Shown here: positions 1-13,200 of the stretch, piece after piece
Layout of the letters: each line of letters begins with the position of its first letter
How positions within the stretch are numbered: the first letter of the stretch is position 1
Origin: Pseudoduganella rivuli
Lineage (GTDB): Bacteria; Pseudomonadota; Gammaproteobacteria; Burkholderiales; Burkholderiaceae_D
Direction: 5' to 3'
NCBI RefSeq assembly: GCF_009674485.1
Contig: NZ_WKJJ01000002.1
Location: 372,001-436,000, forward strand
Length of the DNA stretch: 64,000 bases
Translations under genes and position numbers: made by a program
Notes under the pieces: generated by a model
What the model saw: only the letters and a program-made list of their open reading frames with translations
Told to the model about the DNA's origin: nothing
The model's database searches: none

Positions 1-159
1 AAAGGCTACCGGGGCCGCAATGCTGCTGGCATTGCGGGCTCGGGACTGGGCTTATACATGGCGCGCGCCGTGGTGGATGTGCATGGCGGGACGCTGACGG
101 TCGAGAACTTTTCTGAAAGCGGCAAGAAATTTAGGATTTGGCTTCCAATCGCGTCTTAA
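1..159 (+). CDS. Sensor histidine kinase, C-terminal end (partial)
   Basis: The open frame enters from the left edge and stops at TAA 157-159. The 52 visible residues carry the G2 box of a GHKL ATPase (GSGLGLYMARAVVDVHGG), followed by a short strand ending in LPIAS, the usual end of a histidine-kinase ATP-binding domain. By family knowledge this part binds ATP to autophosphorylate a histidine in the missing upstream DHp domain. A response regulator starts 92 bp downstream on the same strand, so the two probably form a two-component pair. The stimulus cannot be judged because the sensor part lies outside the window. Confidence 0.85.
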   Translation, partial: KGYRGRNAAGIAGSGLGLYMARAVVDVHGGTLTVENFSESGKKFRIWLPIAS

Positions 160-209
160 GCCGGGAAAAGCCTTGCGCCATGCAGCACCATCCGGTGATA
201 ATTCTCACC

Positions 210-229
210 ATGTAGGCGCATGCTTACAT
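210..229. promoter_or_regulatory. Imperfect inverted repeat upstream of response regulator
   Basis: ATGTAGGC and GCTTACAT face each other across a 4-nt centre (one mismatch in the arms), 22 bp before the response-regulator start. Such a dyad could be an autoregulatory operator for the adjacent OmpR-like protein, but this is inference from position only. Confidence 0.25.
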
Positions 230-251
230 CCAATTAAATGGCGCTTCATAC

Positions 252-932
252 ATGACGCAGATATTGATCGTGGAAGACAATCTGGACTACGCCGAAGAAA
301 TGGCGGAGTTTCTGACTGAGCTTGAACACGTCGTCCACATCACCAATAATGCCGGCGAAATGTGGTCGGCACTGAGCCAGGGTAATGTTGGCGTGGTGGT
401 ACTCGACCTGGGTTTGCCGGATGAGGACGGCTTCAATGTCATACCCCGTATGCGCCAGCTGTATCCGCACATCGGGTTGCTGGTGTTGACGGGGCGCGTC
501 GCGTTCGACAACCGCATTCTGGGCCTGCGCCTGGGCGCCGACCATTATCTGACCAAGCCCATCAAATTCCCTGAACTGGCGGCGCACATCGAAGCGCTGG
601 ACCGCCGCGTCGGTCCGCAGGAAACCGTGCCGCTGCCTGCCAAGTGGACGTTGCGTCTGGCCGCACGCCGCCTCGAGTTGCAGGGCCAGGCCATCACGCT
701 GACGGAAAAAGAATGTAATTTCCTGCACCTGCTGACCATCAATACGCGTCCCGTGCCGCGCCAGGTGATCGTGGCCGGTATCGGCGGCGACGATCCCGAT
801 GCGGGCCGCCGTGTCGACATGCTGGTATACCGCTTGCGCAAGAAAGCCCGCAGCGGGCTGGGCCAGGATTTGCCGCTGCGCAGCGCGTATGGCGAAGGCT
901 ATAGCCTGTCGACCAGCTTCAATCTGTCCTGA
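252..932 (+). CDS. Two-component response regulator, OmpR/PhoB-like
   Basis: This 226-residue protein has an N-terminal receiver domain (about 1-115) with the acidic pair E8/D9, phospho-acceptor D52 in VVVLDLGLPDEDG, T80 and K102 in YLTKP. A C-terminal winged-helix effector domain follows (about 125-220). It contains LTEKECNFLHLL and RRVDMLVYRLRKK, the recognition-helix region of OmpR-type regulators. It should be phosphorylated by the kinase that ends at position 159 and then bind DNA. The C-terminal domain diverges somewhat from textbook OmpR (IGGDDPDAGRRVD), so the target genes are not predictable. The start is the ATG at 252; no strong Shine-Dalgarno site is visible. Confidence 0.88.
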   Translation: MTQILIVEDNLDYAEEMAEFLTELEHVVHITNNAGEMWSALSQGNVGVVVLDLGLPDEDGFNVIPRMRQLYPHIGLLVLTGRVAFDNRILGLRLGADHYLTKPIKFPELAAHIEALDRRVGPQETVPLPAKWTLRLAARRLELQGQAITLTEKECNFLHLLTINTRPVPRQVIVAGIGGDDPDAGRRVDMLVYRLRKKARSGLGQDLPLRSAYGEGYSLSTSFNLS

Positions 933-1084
933 ACAATTCGCATTCCCTTCCTGCCGGTTTGTTTCAGACAAATAATTTCCACTTGTGACATTTGGAGATT
1001 TTCTTTTCGTAATGATTTCCTAAGATGAATTCTTGTGCTGTGCAGCATCTTGCGCACAGCCGAATTTGCGTGGGGAGTTTACGG

Positions 1085-2701
1085 ATGAAAATCAGGGACT
1101 TGAAAATTGGCATGCGCCTCGGTGGCGGCTTCGGGATCATGATGCTGCTGGTGGTGACGATGGCGCTGGCGGGCGCCTGGCAATTGCAGGCGGTAGGCAA
1201 CTTGACCGGCAGGATGGTGAACGATGCCATGGCCAAGGAACGCTTGACGGCTGAATGGCACCGGCTGGTCGGCATGGTCGGCATACGGGTGCTGGCGCTG
1301 GCGCGCGATGCGCAAACCGATGAAGTGCAAGCCAAAGCCGATGCCGCCGTGGCGGCGGCCACGCGCGCGCGGGTCAACGATATCCAGAAACAACTGGAAA
1401 CCATGCTGACGACACCCGAAGAGCAAGCCTTGCTGGCGCGGGTGGCCGATGTGCGCAAGGACTATGCCGCCACCCGCGACCGCGTGATGGCGCTTCAGCA
1501 AAAAGGGGACAAGGAGGGCGCCCGCGCGCTGGCCAATAGCGCGCTGCAACCCAAGCTGGACCAGTATCTCGAGCGGCTGGGGGATATCGGCAAGCACCAG
1601 GCCAATGTCAGCCTGGCGTTGTCGCGTGAAGTGCAGGAAAACTACCAGAGTGGCACGCAATTTCTCGTGTGGTCAGCAGTTTGTGCAGTGGTGCTGGGCG
1701 CCTGGTTTGCCTGGCGGATTACCGTGTCGATCACCAGTCCCTTGCGCCAGGCAGTGAAGGTGGCGCAAACCGTGGCGTCCGGCAATCTGGGCAGCCGGAT
1801 CGACGTGGCCAGCCGCGATGAAACGGGCCAGTTGCTGCAAGCCTTGAAAGACATGAATGCCAGCCTGGCCACCCTGGTCGGCCAGGTACGGGGTGGCACC
1901 GACACCATCGCCATGGCGTCGGGCCAAATTGCCAGCGGCAACCTGGATCTGTCCAGCCGGACAGAGCGGCAAGCCAGTTCGTTGCAGCAGACCGCGTCGT
2001 CGATGGAGCAGTTGACCGCGACGGTACGCCAGAATGGCGATAATTCCCGCCAGGCGCATGCGCTGGCGCTGTCGGCTTCGGCGGTGGCGCAAAAAGGCGG
2101 CGCCGTGGTCAGCCAGGTGGTCGATACGATGGGAGAGATCAATGCGTCCGCGCAAAAAATTGCCGACATCATCGGCGTCATCGACGGCATTGCCTTCCAG
2201 ACCAATATCCTGGCGTTGAACGCCGCCGTGGAAGCGGCCCGTGCCGGTGAACAGGGCAGGGGATTTGCCGTGGTGGCGTCCGAAGTGCGCAACCTGGCCC
2301 AGCGCAGCGCCACGGCGGCCCGGGAAATCAAGGCGCTGATCGTGGATTCCGTGGAAAAAGTGGAAAACGGCGCCAAACTCGTCGACCAGGCCGGTGAAAC
2401 CATGGACGACATCGTGGGCCACGTACACCGTGTCACCGGCCTGATCGGCGAAATCACGCAAGCCAGCACCGAGCAGAGTGACGGCATCGAGCAGATCAAC
2501 CAGGCCATCATGCAAATGGATCAGGTGACACAGCAAAATGCCGCCCTGGTGGAGGAAGCGGCCGCCGCCGCCGATGCGCTGCAAGAGCAAAGCGTGGCGC
2601 TGGCCAAACTGGTCAGCGCATTCAGCCTGGCGGGCAGTGGGCACGGCGGCGCGAGCCAGCAGCCAGGCGGCCGGTTGAGCAGGCGATTGCTGGCGGCATA
2701 G
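1085..2701 (+). CDS. Methyl-accepting chemotaxis protein
   Basis: This is a 538-residue transmembrane chemoreceptor. TM1 lies at about residues 12-34, followed by a four-helix-bundle-like periplasmic domain. TM2 is at about 193-213, then a HAMP linker and a long coiled-coil signalling domain. The highly conserved hairpin tip is at about 361-410 (GIAFQTNILALNAAVEAAR, then GEQGRGFAVVASEVRNLAQR). It would couple ligand sensing to the CheA-CheW complex. ATG 1085 is chosen over an in-frame ATG at 1025 because a GGGAG motif sits just upstream and the protein then starts with the typical short cytoplasmic MKIRDLKIGMRL. It has no C-terminal CheR-binding pentapeptide (ends RRLLAA). The ligand is unknown. 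Confidence 0.93.
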   Translation: MKIRDLKIGMRLGGGFGIMMLLVVTMALAGAWQLQAVGNLTGRMVNDAMAKERLTAEWHRLVGMVGIRVLALARDAQTDEVQAKADAAVAAATRARVNDIQKQLETMLTTPEEQALLARVADVRKDYAATRDRVMALQQKGDKEGARALANSALQPKLDQYLERLGDIGKHQANVSLALSREVQENYQSGTQFLVWSAVCAVVLGAWFAWRITVSITSPLRQAVKVAQTVASGNLGSRIDVASRDETGQLLQALKDMNASLATLVGQVRGGTDTIAMASGQIASGNLDLSSRTERQASSLQQTASSMEQLTATVRQNGDNSRQAHALALSASAVAQKGGAVVSQVVDTMGEINASAQKIADIIGVIDGIAFQTNILALNAAVEAARAGEQGRGFAVVASEVRNLAQRSATAAREIKALIVDSVEKVENGAKLVDQAGETMDDIVGHVHRVTGLIGEITQASTEQSDGIEQINQAIMQMDQVTQQNAALVEEAAAAADALQEQSVALAKLVSAFSLAGSGHGGASQQPGGRLSRRLLAA

Positions 2702-2718
2702 GCGAAAGTACTAAAAAA

Positions 2719-2770
2719 GGGACAGAGTCGGGATATTTTTTGAATTTCAAAAAATAATCAGGGACAGAGT
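2719..2770. repeat. RAYT-associated flanking repeat, left side
   Basis: Two direct copies of GGGACAGAGT (2719-2728 and 2761-2770) bracket a perfect AT-rich hairpin: TATTTTTTGAA at 2734-2744, one base, TTCAAAAAATA at 2746-2756. Related motifs (TCCCTAATT, GACTCCGACCCTAATT) lie beyond the other end of the transposase gene in the opposite sense. This is the layout expected of REP/BIME-like ends around a RAYT gene; assignment is by position and resemblance. Confidence 0.5.
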
Positions 2771-2779
2771 AGAGGAATC

Positions 2780-2810
2780 AAGGTACGATCGCACGTTCCG
2801 ATCGTACTTT
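2780..2810 (+). promoter_or_regulatory. Strong hairpin just upstream of transposase-like gene
   Basis: GTACGATCG (2783-2791) and CGATCGTAC (2799-2807) are perfectly complementary across a 7-nt loop, extended by two A-T pairs and one G-T wobble to a 12-bp stem. It ends 11 bp before the ATG at 2822 and would fold in the 5' leader. It could limit translation or act as a nuclease recognition hairpin. Confidence 0.45.
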
Positions 2811-2821
2811 ATTCCGACACC

Positions 2822-3517
2822 ATGGCCCGTTTGCCCCGCCTCATCGTTCCTTTCCAGCCACATCACGTGATCCAGAAAGCGCTGTCCGGCGTCTCCCTGT
2901 TCCAGGATGACGCCGACTACACGGCATTCCTGGGTTGGCTGGGAACGGCCGCGAAAACGTGGAAGATTTCCATCCACGCCTATGCCTTGCTGCCCGATAG
3001 CCTGCACATGCTGGTGTCGCCGGCCGATGAAGGCGGGTTGGGCCAGGCCATGCAGTGGATCGGCCGCAATTACGTCCCGTATTACAACCGCAAATACGGC
3101 CGCTCCGGCACTTTGTGGCAGGGCCGGTTCAAGACGGCGGTCATCGATGCGGACTCATATTTGCTGCTCAATAGCCGGTATATCGAGTACTTGCCCGTGC
3201 GGGCCGGCCTGGTGTTCGAACCGGCGGCCTATCCGTGGTCGAGCTATGGCCAGCATGCGGGCTTGCGGCCGGACCCGGTGGTGACCGACCATCCGCTGTA
3301 CTGGTCGCTGGGCAATACACCTTACCAGCGTGAAAATACTTATGCGGACATGGCGGCGTCGGACCTGTCCAAAGACCAGATTCTCATCGTGGAAAAGTCC
3401 GTGCTGAAGGGGTGGCCGCTGGGTTCGGACAAGTTCAAAACCGACTTGCAAAACAGGATGCAGCGACAGGTGCTGCCCGCCAAGCGCGGGCGCCCATTCA
3501 AGAAGATCGTTGATTAA
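2822..3517 (+). CDS. REP-associated tyrosine transposase-like protein (RAYT, Y1 family)
   Basis: This 231-residue protein has the IS200-like Y1 transposase fold pattern: an N-terminal PRLIVPFQPHHVIQ strand, the central AYALLPDSLHMLVSP segment, and YYNRKYGRSGTLWQGRFK with YLLLNSRYIEYLPVRAGL, typical of RAYTs. By family knowledge these single-strand endonucleases process REP hairpins. The HUH metal-binding motif reads S60-L61-H62 instead of His-hydrophobic-His, so the first histidine is missing and nuclease activity is doubtful. No second ORF or clear IS ends were found. Short repeats flank the gene on both sides. The C-terminal tail (about 180-231) is lysine/arginine rich. A Rho-independent terminator follows at 3537. 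Confidence 0.85.
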   Translation: MARLPRLIVPFQPHHVIQKALSGVSLFQDDADYTAFLGWLGTAAKTWKISIHAYALLPDSLHMLVSPADEGGLGQAMQWIGRNYVPYYNRKYGRSGTLWQGRFKTAVIDADSYLLLNSRYIEYLPVRAGLVFEPAAYPWSSYGQHAGLRPDPVVTDHPLYWSLGNTPYQRENTYADMAASDLSKDQILIVEKSVLKGWPLGSDKFKTDLQNRMQRQVLPAKRGRPFKKIVD

Positions 3518-3536
3518 AAAGATAATTTTTTCAACC

Positions 3537-3564
3537 GGCCCGGGCACGCCCCGGGTCTTTTTTT
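3537..3564 (+). terminator. Rho-independent terminator after transposase-like gene
   Basis: GGCCCGGG (3537-3544) pairs with CCCGGGTC (3550-3557) with one G-T wobble across a 5-nt loop. A run of seven T follows at 3558-3564. Confidence 0.8.
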
Positions 3565-3574
3565 GCCGCCTTTT

Positions 3575-3637
3575 ACTATGTCCCTAATTAAAAAAATTAT
3601 CTAAATTCGGAAAATTAATTTGACTCCGACCCTAATT
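3575..3637. repeat. RAYT-associated flanking repeat, right side
   Basis: TCCCTAATT (3581-3589) and CCCTAATT (3630-3637) are direct repeats around an AT-rich stretch. Read on the minus strand the block begins AATTAGGGTCGGAGTCAAAT, echoing the GGGACAGAGTCGGGA block left of the gene. It probably marks the other edge of the RAYT-associated element. Confidence 0.4.
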
Positions 3638-3644
3638 GTTTTTG

Positions 3645-3673
3645 TTGAGTTTACATTTGCATTGAACTATTCT
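3645..3673 (+). promoter_or_regulatory. Predicted sigma-70 promoter of gltBD
   Basis: TTGAGT at 3645-3650 and TATTCT at 3668-3673 are separated by exactly 17 bp and lie 34 bp before the gltB ATG. This is a motif-based prediction only. Confidence 0.5.
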
Positions 3674-3706
3674 GAGTTTTCGTTATCTAAATGCAGTGGA
3701 GAAAAC

Positions 3707-8431
<4,725 letters not shown>

Positions 8432-8502
8432 TGTGATGATGTTCCCGGCTTGAGCGGCTGATGCCGCCGCCGGGTGCTCAATGAAGAGATAAGGAATTAA
8501 TC

Positions 8503-9966
8503 GTGGGTAAAATCACCGGCTTTATGGAATTCAAGCGCCAGGACGAGAGCTACCTGGCTCCCGAGGCGCGCCTCAAGAACTACAAGGAATTCGTCCTGCA
8601 CCTGTCGAATGAGCAGGCCAAGATCCAGGGCGCACGCTGCATGGATTGCGGCATCCCGTTCTGCAACAACGGCTGCCCGGTCAACAACATCATCCCTGAC
8701 TGGAATGACCTGGTTTATCGCGGCAACTACCGCGAAGCGCTGGACGTGCTGCACTCGACCAACAACTTCCCTGAGTTCACGGGCCGCATCTGCCCTGCGC
8801 CATGCGAAGCCGCCTGCACCCTGGGCATCAGCGAAGACCCGGTCGGCATCAAGTCGATCGAGCACAAGATCATCGACGAAGGCTGGGAACATGGCTGGGT
8901 CGTGCCGCAGCCGGCGGCCGTCAAGACCGGCAAGAAAGTCGCCGTGGTCGGTTCCGGTCCCGCAGGCCTGGCCGCTGCCCAGCAGCTGGCGCGCGTCGGC
9001 CACGACGTGACCGTGTTCGAGAAAGCCGACCGCGTCGGCGGCCTGCTGCGCTACGGTATCCCTGACTTCAAGATGGAAAAGTCGCACATCGACCGCCGCG
9101 TGGAACAGATGGAAGCGGAAGGCGTGAAATTCCGTACCAGCGTGTTGATCGGTAAAGATTTCCCGGCCAACGTCAACAACTGGGCCAAGGAAACCATCTT
9201 CCCGGAAGACCTCGATAAAGAGTTCGACGCCGTGGTGCTGGCTGGCGGCGCGGAACAGCCGCGCGACCTGCCGGTCCCGGGCCGCGATCTGAAGGGCGTG
9301 CACTTTGCGATGGACTTCCTGCCGCAGCAGAACAAAGTCAATGCAGGCGACAAGGTCAAAGACCAGATCAAGGCCAACGGCAAGCACGTGGTGGTGATCG
9401 GCGGCGGCGATACGGGTTCCGACTGCGTGGGCACGTCGAACCGCCATGGCGCCGCGTCGGTGACCCAGTTCGAACTGATGCCGATGCCGCCGGAGCAGGA
9501 AAACAAGCCGCTGGTATGGCCATACTGGCCAACCAAGCTGCGCACGTCGTCGTCGCACGAAGAAGGTTGCGAGCGTGACTGGGCAGTGGCCACCAAGCGC
9601 CTGGAAGGCAAGAATGGCAAGGTTGAAAAACTGATCGCCTGCCGCGTGGAATGGAAAGACGGCAAGATGGCCGAAGTGCCGAACTCGGAATTCGAAATGA
9701 AAGCCGACCTGGTGTTCCTGGCCATGGGCTTCGTGTCGCCAGTGCAGCAAATCCTGGACGCGTTCAACGTCGACAAGGATGCACGCGGCAATGCCAAAGC
9801 CACCACCGAAGGCGACAGCAGCTACAAGACGTCGGTGCCGAAAGTGTTCGCCGCAGGCGACATGCGCCGCGGCCAGTCGCTGGTGGTCTGGGCCATCCGC
9901 GAAGGCCGCCAATGCGCCCGCGCGGTGGATGAATTCCTGATGGGTTCGTCGGTACTGCCACGTTGA
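8503..9966 (+). CDS. gltD: Glutamate synthase small subunit
   Basis: This 487-residue flavoprotein passes electrons from NADPH via FAD and 4Fe-4S clusters to GltB. The N-terminal cysteine motifs [14 protein letters not shown] and [12 protein letters not shown] bind the clusters. [17 protein letters not shown] is the FAD Rossmann loop, and [16 protein letters not shown] is the NADPH Rossmann loop. The C-terminal [18 protein letters not shown] is the conserved FAD-contact end. The start codon is GTG at 8503, preceded by AAGGAATT. It forms an operon with gltB, and a strong terminator follows at 10032-10074. Length and motifs are normal for the family. Confidence 0.97.
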   Translation: MGKITGFMEFKRQDESYLAPEARLKNYKEFVLHLSNEQAKIQGARCMDCGIPFCNNGCPVNNIIPDWNDLVYRGNYREALDVLHSTNNFPEFTGRICPAPCEAACTLGISEDPVGIKSIEHKIIDEGWEHGWVVPQPAAVKTGKKVAVVGSGPAGLAAAQQLARVGHDVTVFEKADRVGGLLRYGIPDFKMEKSHIDRRVEQMEAEGVKFRTSVLIGKDFPANVNNWAKETIFPEDLDKEFDAVVLAGGAEQPRDLPVPGRDLKGVHFAMDFLPQQNKVNAGDKVKDQIKANGKHVVVIGGGDTGSDCVGTSNRHGAASVTQFELMPMPPEQENKPLVWPYWPTKLRTSSSHEEGCERDWAVATKRLEGKNGKVEKLIACRVEWKDGKMAEVPNSEFEMKADLVFLAMGFVSPVQQILDAFNVDKDARGNAKATTEGDSSYKTSVPKVFAAGDMRRGQSLVVWAIREGRQCARAVDEFLMGSSVLPR

Positions 9967-10031
9967 TTTAACGGGATCTCGAAAAACCGTCGCAGCAGGT
10001 TCTGCGAGATTTCCGAAAGGTTATAACTCCC

Positions 10032-10074
10032 ACCGGAGAAAGTCGGGCGATCCTCGGCTTCTCCGGTTTTTTTT
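10032..10074 (+). terminator. Rho-independent terminator of gltBD
   Basis: ACCGGAGAA (10032-10040) and TTCTCCGGT (10059-10067) form a perfect 9-bp stem followed by eight T. It lies 65 bp after the gltD stop. Confidence 0.85.
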
Positions 10075-10153
10075 ATGCCCAGCGATTCCCGAGGCCTATA
10101 CCTAATATGGGACTTGGTGACAATTCGATAGTTTGTTTCCAAATTTAAATTGT

Positions 10154-10159
10154 TATAAT
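10154..10159 (+). promoter_or_regulatory. Candidate -10 box (TATAAT) before the large DUF4214 gene
   Basis: A perfect TATAAT sits 104 bp before the ATG at 10264 in an AT-rich stretch. The best -35 candidate (TTTGTT at 10132-10137) is weak with a 16-bp spacer. A long 5' leader is implied if this promoter is used. Confidence 0.4.
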
Positions 10160-10263
10160 GAACGGTTTATTGTCAGCTTTTACATAGAATAAGGGCGCTC
10201 GCAGTGATTCCGGTGTGGCCGTACCTTGTCATTTAATTACGCCCACTTCAGGAAGAATTACGC

Positions 10264-13200
10264 ATGAGCGTCACCACCACCCAGCTGCAACAGCTGTACG
10301 TCACCTACTTCAACCGTCCCGCCGATGCCGCTGGCCTGGCCTACTGGAGCGCCGCGTTTGACGCCGGTGTGAGCATCGAGACCATCTCTGCCTCGTTTGC
10401 CGCCTCCAGCGAATTCAAGACCCTGTATGGCGGTAAACCTGCCGCCGAGCTGGTGAAAGCGGTCTACCTGAACTTGTTCAACCGCGCGGCGGAGCCGGCG
10501 GGTGTGGAATACTGGAGCGGCGTGATCGAGCAGGGCAAGATCAGCGCCCCCGACGCAGTGGCCGCCATTTTGCGCGGTGCACGCAACGTCGATGAAGAAT
10601 ACGCGGCCAACAAGGTATCGGCCGCCTCGGCGTTCACGGCGGCGCTCGATACGCCGGCCAAGCAGACTGCCTATGGCAACGCGGCATCGCTGGCGCTGGC
10701 CAGCAAATGGCTCAGCGGCGTGACCGACAATGTGACCCTGATCCTGGCCAAGGTCGGGTTGGCCAAGACCATCGACCAGGTCGTGACGGCCGCGTCCGGC
10801 CCGATCAAGGGCACCCTGGCGGACGGCTACATCAAAGGCGCCATCGTGTTTGCCGATGCCAATGAGAATGGCAAGCTCGATGACGGCGAAGCGAAAACCA
10901 CCACCGACGATCAGGGCAACTTCACGCTGACGGGCGGCGTCGGCACCCTGATCTCGATCGGCGGCACGGACGTGGCCACCGGCAGCGCCGTCAACGGCAG
11001 TTTTAAAGCGCCGGCCGGTTCCACCATGATCAGCCCGCTGACCACCTTGGTGCACTCGGTGGCCAGCAGCGGCAACATCAGCGCCGCGCAAGCTGAAGCG
11101 CTGGTGAAGGACAAGCTGGGCATTGCCGAGACCGTGAACCTGGGCAGCTACGATCCGATCGCGTCGGCCGTCAGCAAGGATGCCAGCACGGAAGACAAGG
11201 CGACCGCGCTGAAAGTGCAGTCGCTGGCGGCGCAGGTCAATACCGTGATGGGCCAGGTGGGTGCGGTGCTGAGCGGCGCCGGCGTGACGCAGGGCAGCGA
11301 TGGCGGCGCGAATGCCGCCACCAACGCGCTGGCGGACTTGATCGTCAAGGCGGAAGACAAGGTCGACCTGGGTTCGTCGGATGCGGCCAAGCAGATCGTC
11401 AAAGGCGCGGCGGAAAAAGCCGGCGCCGATGAAACCAAGCTGGCGCAGGTGGACAAGCTGGCGGATGATGCCGGCAAGGCGATTGCCAACCTGAACCAGG
11501 CCATCGATGCGGCCAGCAGCAAGGCCGGCGCGGATGCGAAATCGCTGCTGACGGAAATCGCCAAGGTGCAGGTGGTGGCGGAGTCGGTGGAAAAGAACAT
11601 GGAAAGCGGCGCCAAGGGCGGCGACGTGTCGGCCAGCGTGAGCACGACCACGGGCAATGCGCTGAACCAGGCGATCAATAATGCAACCAGCCAGGTGGGG
11701 GAGATTACGCCGACGGCTGCGCCGACTGTGGCGCCCACGGTGGCTCCGACAGTGGCTCCGACCATTGCACCCACAGCTGCGCCAACGGCGACACCTACCG
11801 TAGCGCCGACCACTGCCCCAACGGTCGCGCCAACGGCTGCCCCTACCGTGGCCCCTACCGTGGCGCCAACGGTGGCGCCGACGGCTGCACCGACCGTGGC
11901 CCCTACCGTTGCTCCAACTGAAGCGCCCACTGTTGCGCCGACCGAAGCCCCGACACAGGCGCCAACCATTGCGCCAACCGAAGCCCCAACGGAAGCACCG
12001 AAAACCTTGATCGTCGCGATCGATAGCAACAAGGTGCTGTCGCTGGGCGGTACGGCGACCGGCACCGTTGAAATGAAGCTCGATGCGGACAATGTGGCGA
12101 CGTTTACGCGTGGCGGCACTGTGGCCAGCGCGAAGCCGGACCTGGACAATGTGGCGAAAATCACTTTGGTCAGTGGCCAGACATTAGCTGCCGACGCGGC
12201 GCAGTTGTCGGGGAAATCGGTTGATGGTCCGGGTATCGTGACTGTCCAGAACTTGAAGCTCACCCCTGCTGCAGACCTGTCTGCGCTCAGCACGGCTAAC
12301 GTCAATGCCAATCTGAATTTGGACGGTGAAACCATCAATCTGTCCGGCAAACTCGGCAAGGTAGTGTTGGCTGTTCTTGGCAAGGGCACCGTCAACGTCG
12401 ATAACGCCAATGTTGGCGCCGCCACGTTTGCGTTGGAAGAGGGAACGGAATTGATCGGCACAGCAGCCAAGTTGTCCGGCGTGACTGCCAGCGGCGCCGG
12501 CAGCGCGATGGTTGTTGGCCTTGAGGCTGACACCGATCTGTCGCACCTGTCTGTTGCGAAAGTAAATGTGCAAGTGTTGAAGAACACCGACGTGCATGCC
12601 AATACGCAGCTGGGTAAGGTCAGCAGTTTTGACGTGAGTGCCGGGGCAACATTAATCCTGACTGCGGGGCAGGCCGACCATGCAGTGCTGGCTGGTCAAG
12701 GCAGCGTCAATGTGTTTGGTGCGGCTGGTGACCAGATGTTTGCCATTTCGGCAACGGCTTCCTCTACTGTCAGTGGCGGCTTGGGCGCCGATCGCATTGA
12801 ATTGGGCACTGCCGCGCAAACGCTGGAATATGCGTTTGGGGGCGCTCCGGAAGTGCGCTCCGTCGACACGCAATATACTGCCGTTGAATCTCCGGCAACG
12901 ATCAAGCTGACGGATATTGCCGGGAAATTGTCCAGCGGCGATAAGCTGACCTTCAATTACCTCGACAAGACTTATGTCGCCACGTTGAGCGGCGGCGCTG
13001 CCAATTTGCAGGGCGCTATCGATGCGGCGACCAGCAATGGTGTAACACTGGGCACTGGCAAAGTCGTTGCATCAATTACCGGTAATGACGTTGTCCTGAA
13101 ACCTCAGATATTCTGGCTTCCTGTCGCACACGGCATTTTCCAGGATGGAGAATCCGTGCGTGCATCTGATTCCACGGCGGCAGCCTATGACACCGTGACC

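Noticed and set aside
1025..1084. Upstream ATG start for the chemotaxis receptor
   Set aside because: It would put about 20 unconserved polar residues before the short N-terminus; the GGGAG site favours 1085.
8432..8502. Possible regulatory RNA between gltB and gltD
   Set aside because: Only 71 bp with a weak GC hairpin; no conserved riboswitch pattern recognised.
11710..12000. Regular repeats resembling a CRISPR or minisatellite
   Set aside because: Repeats are 6-12 nt, in frame, without spacers, and encode a Pro-Thr-Ala linker.
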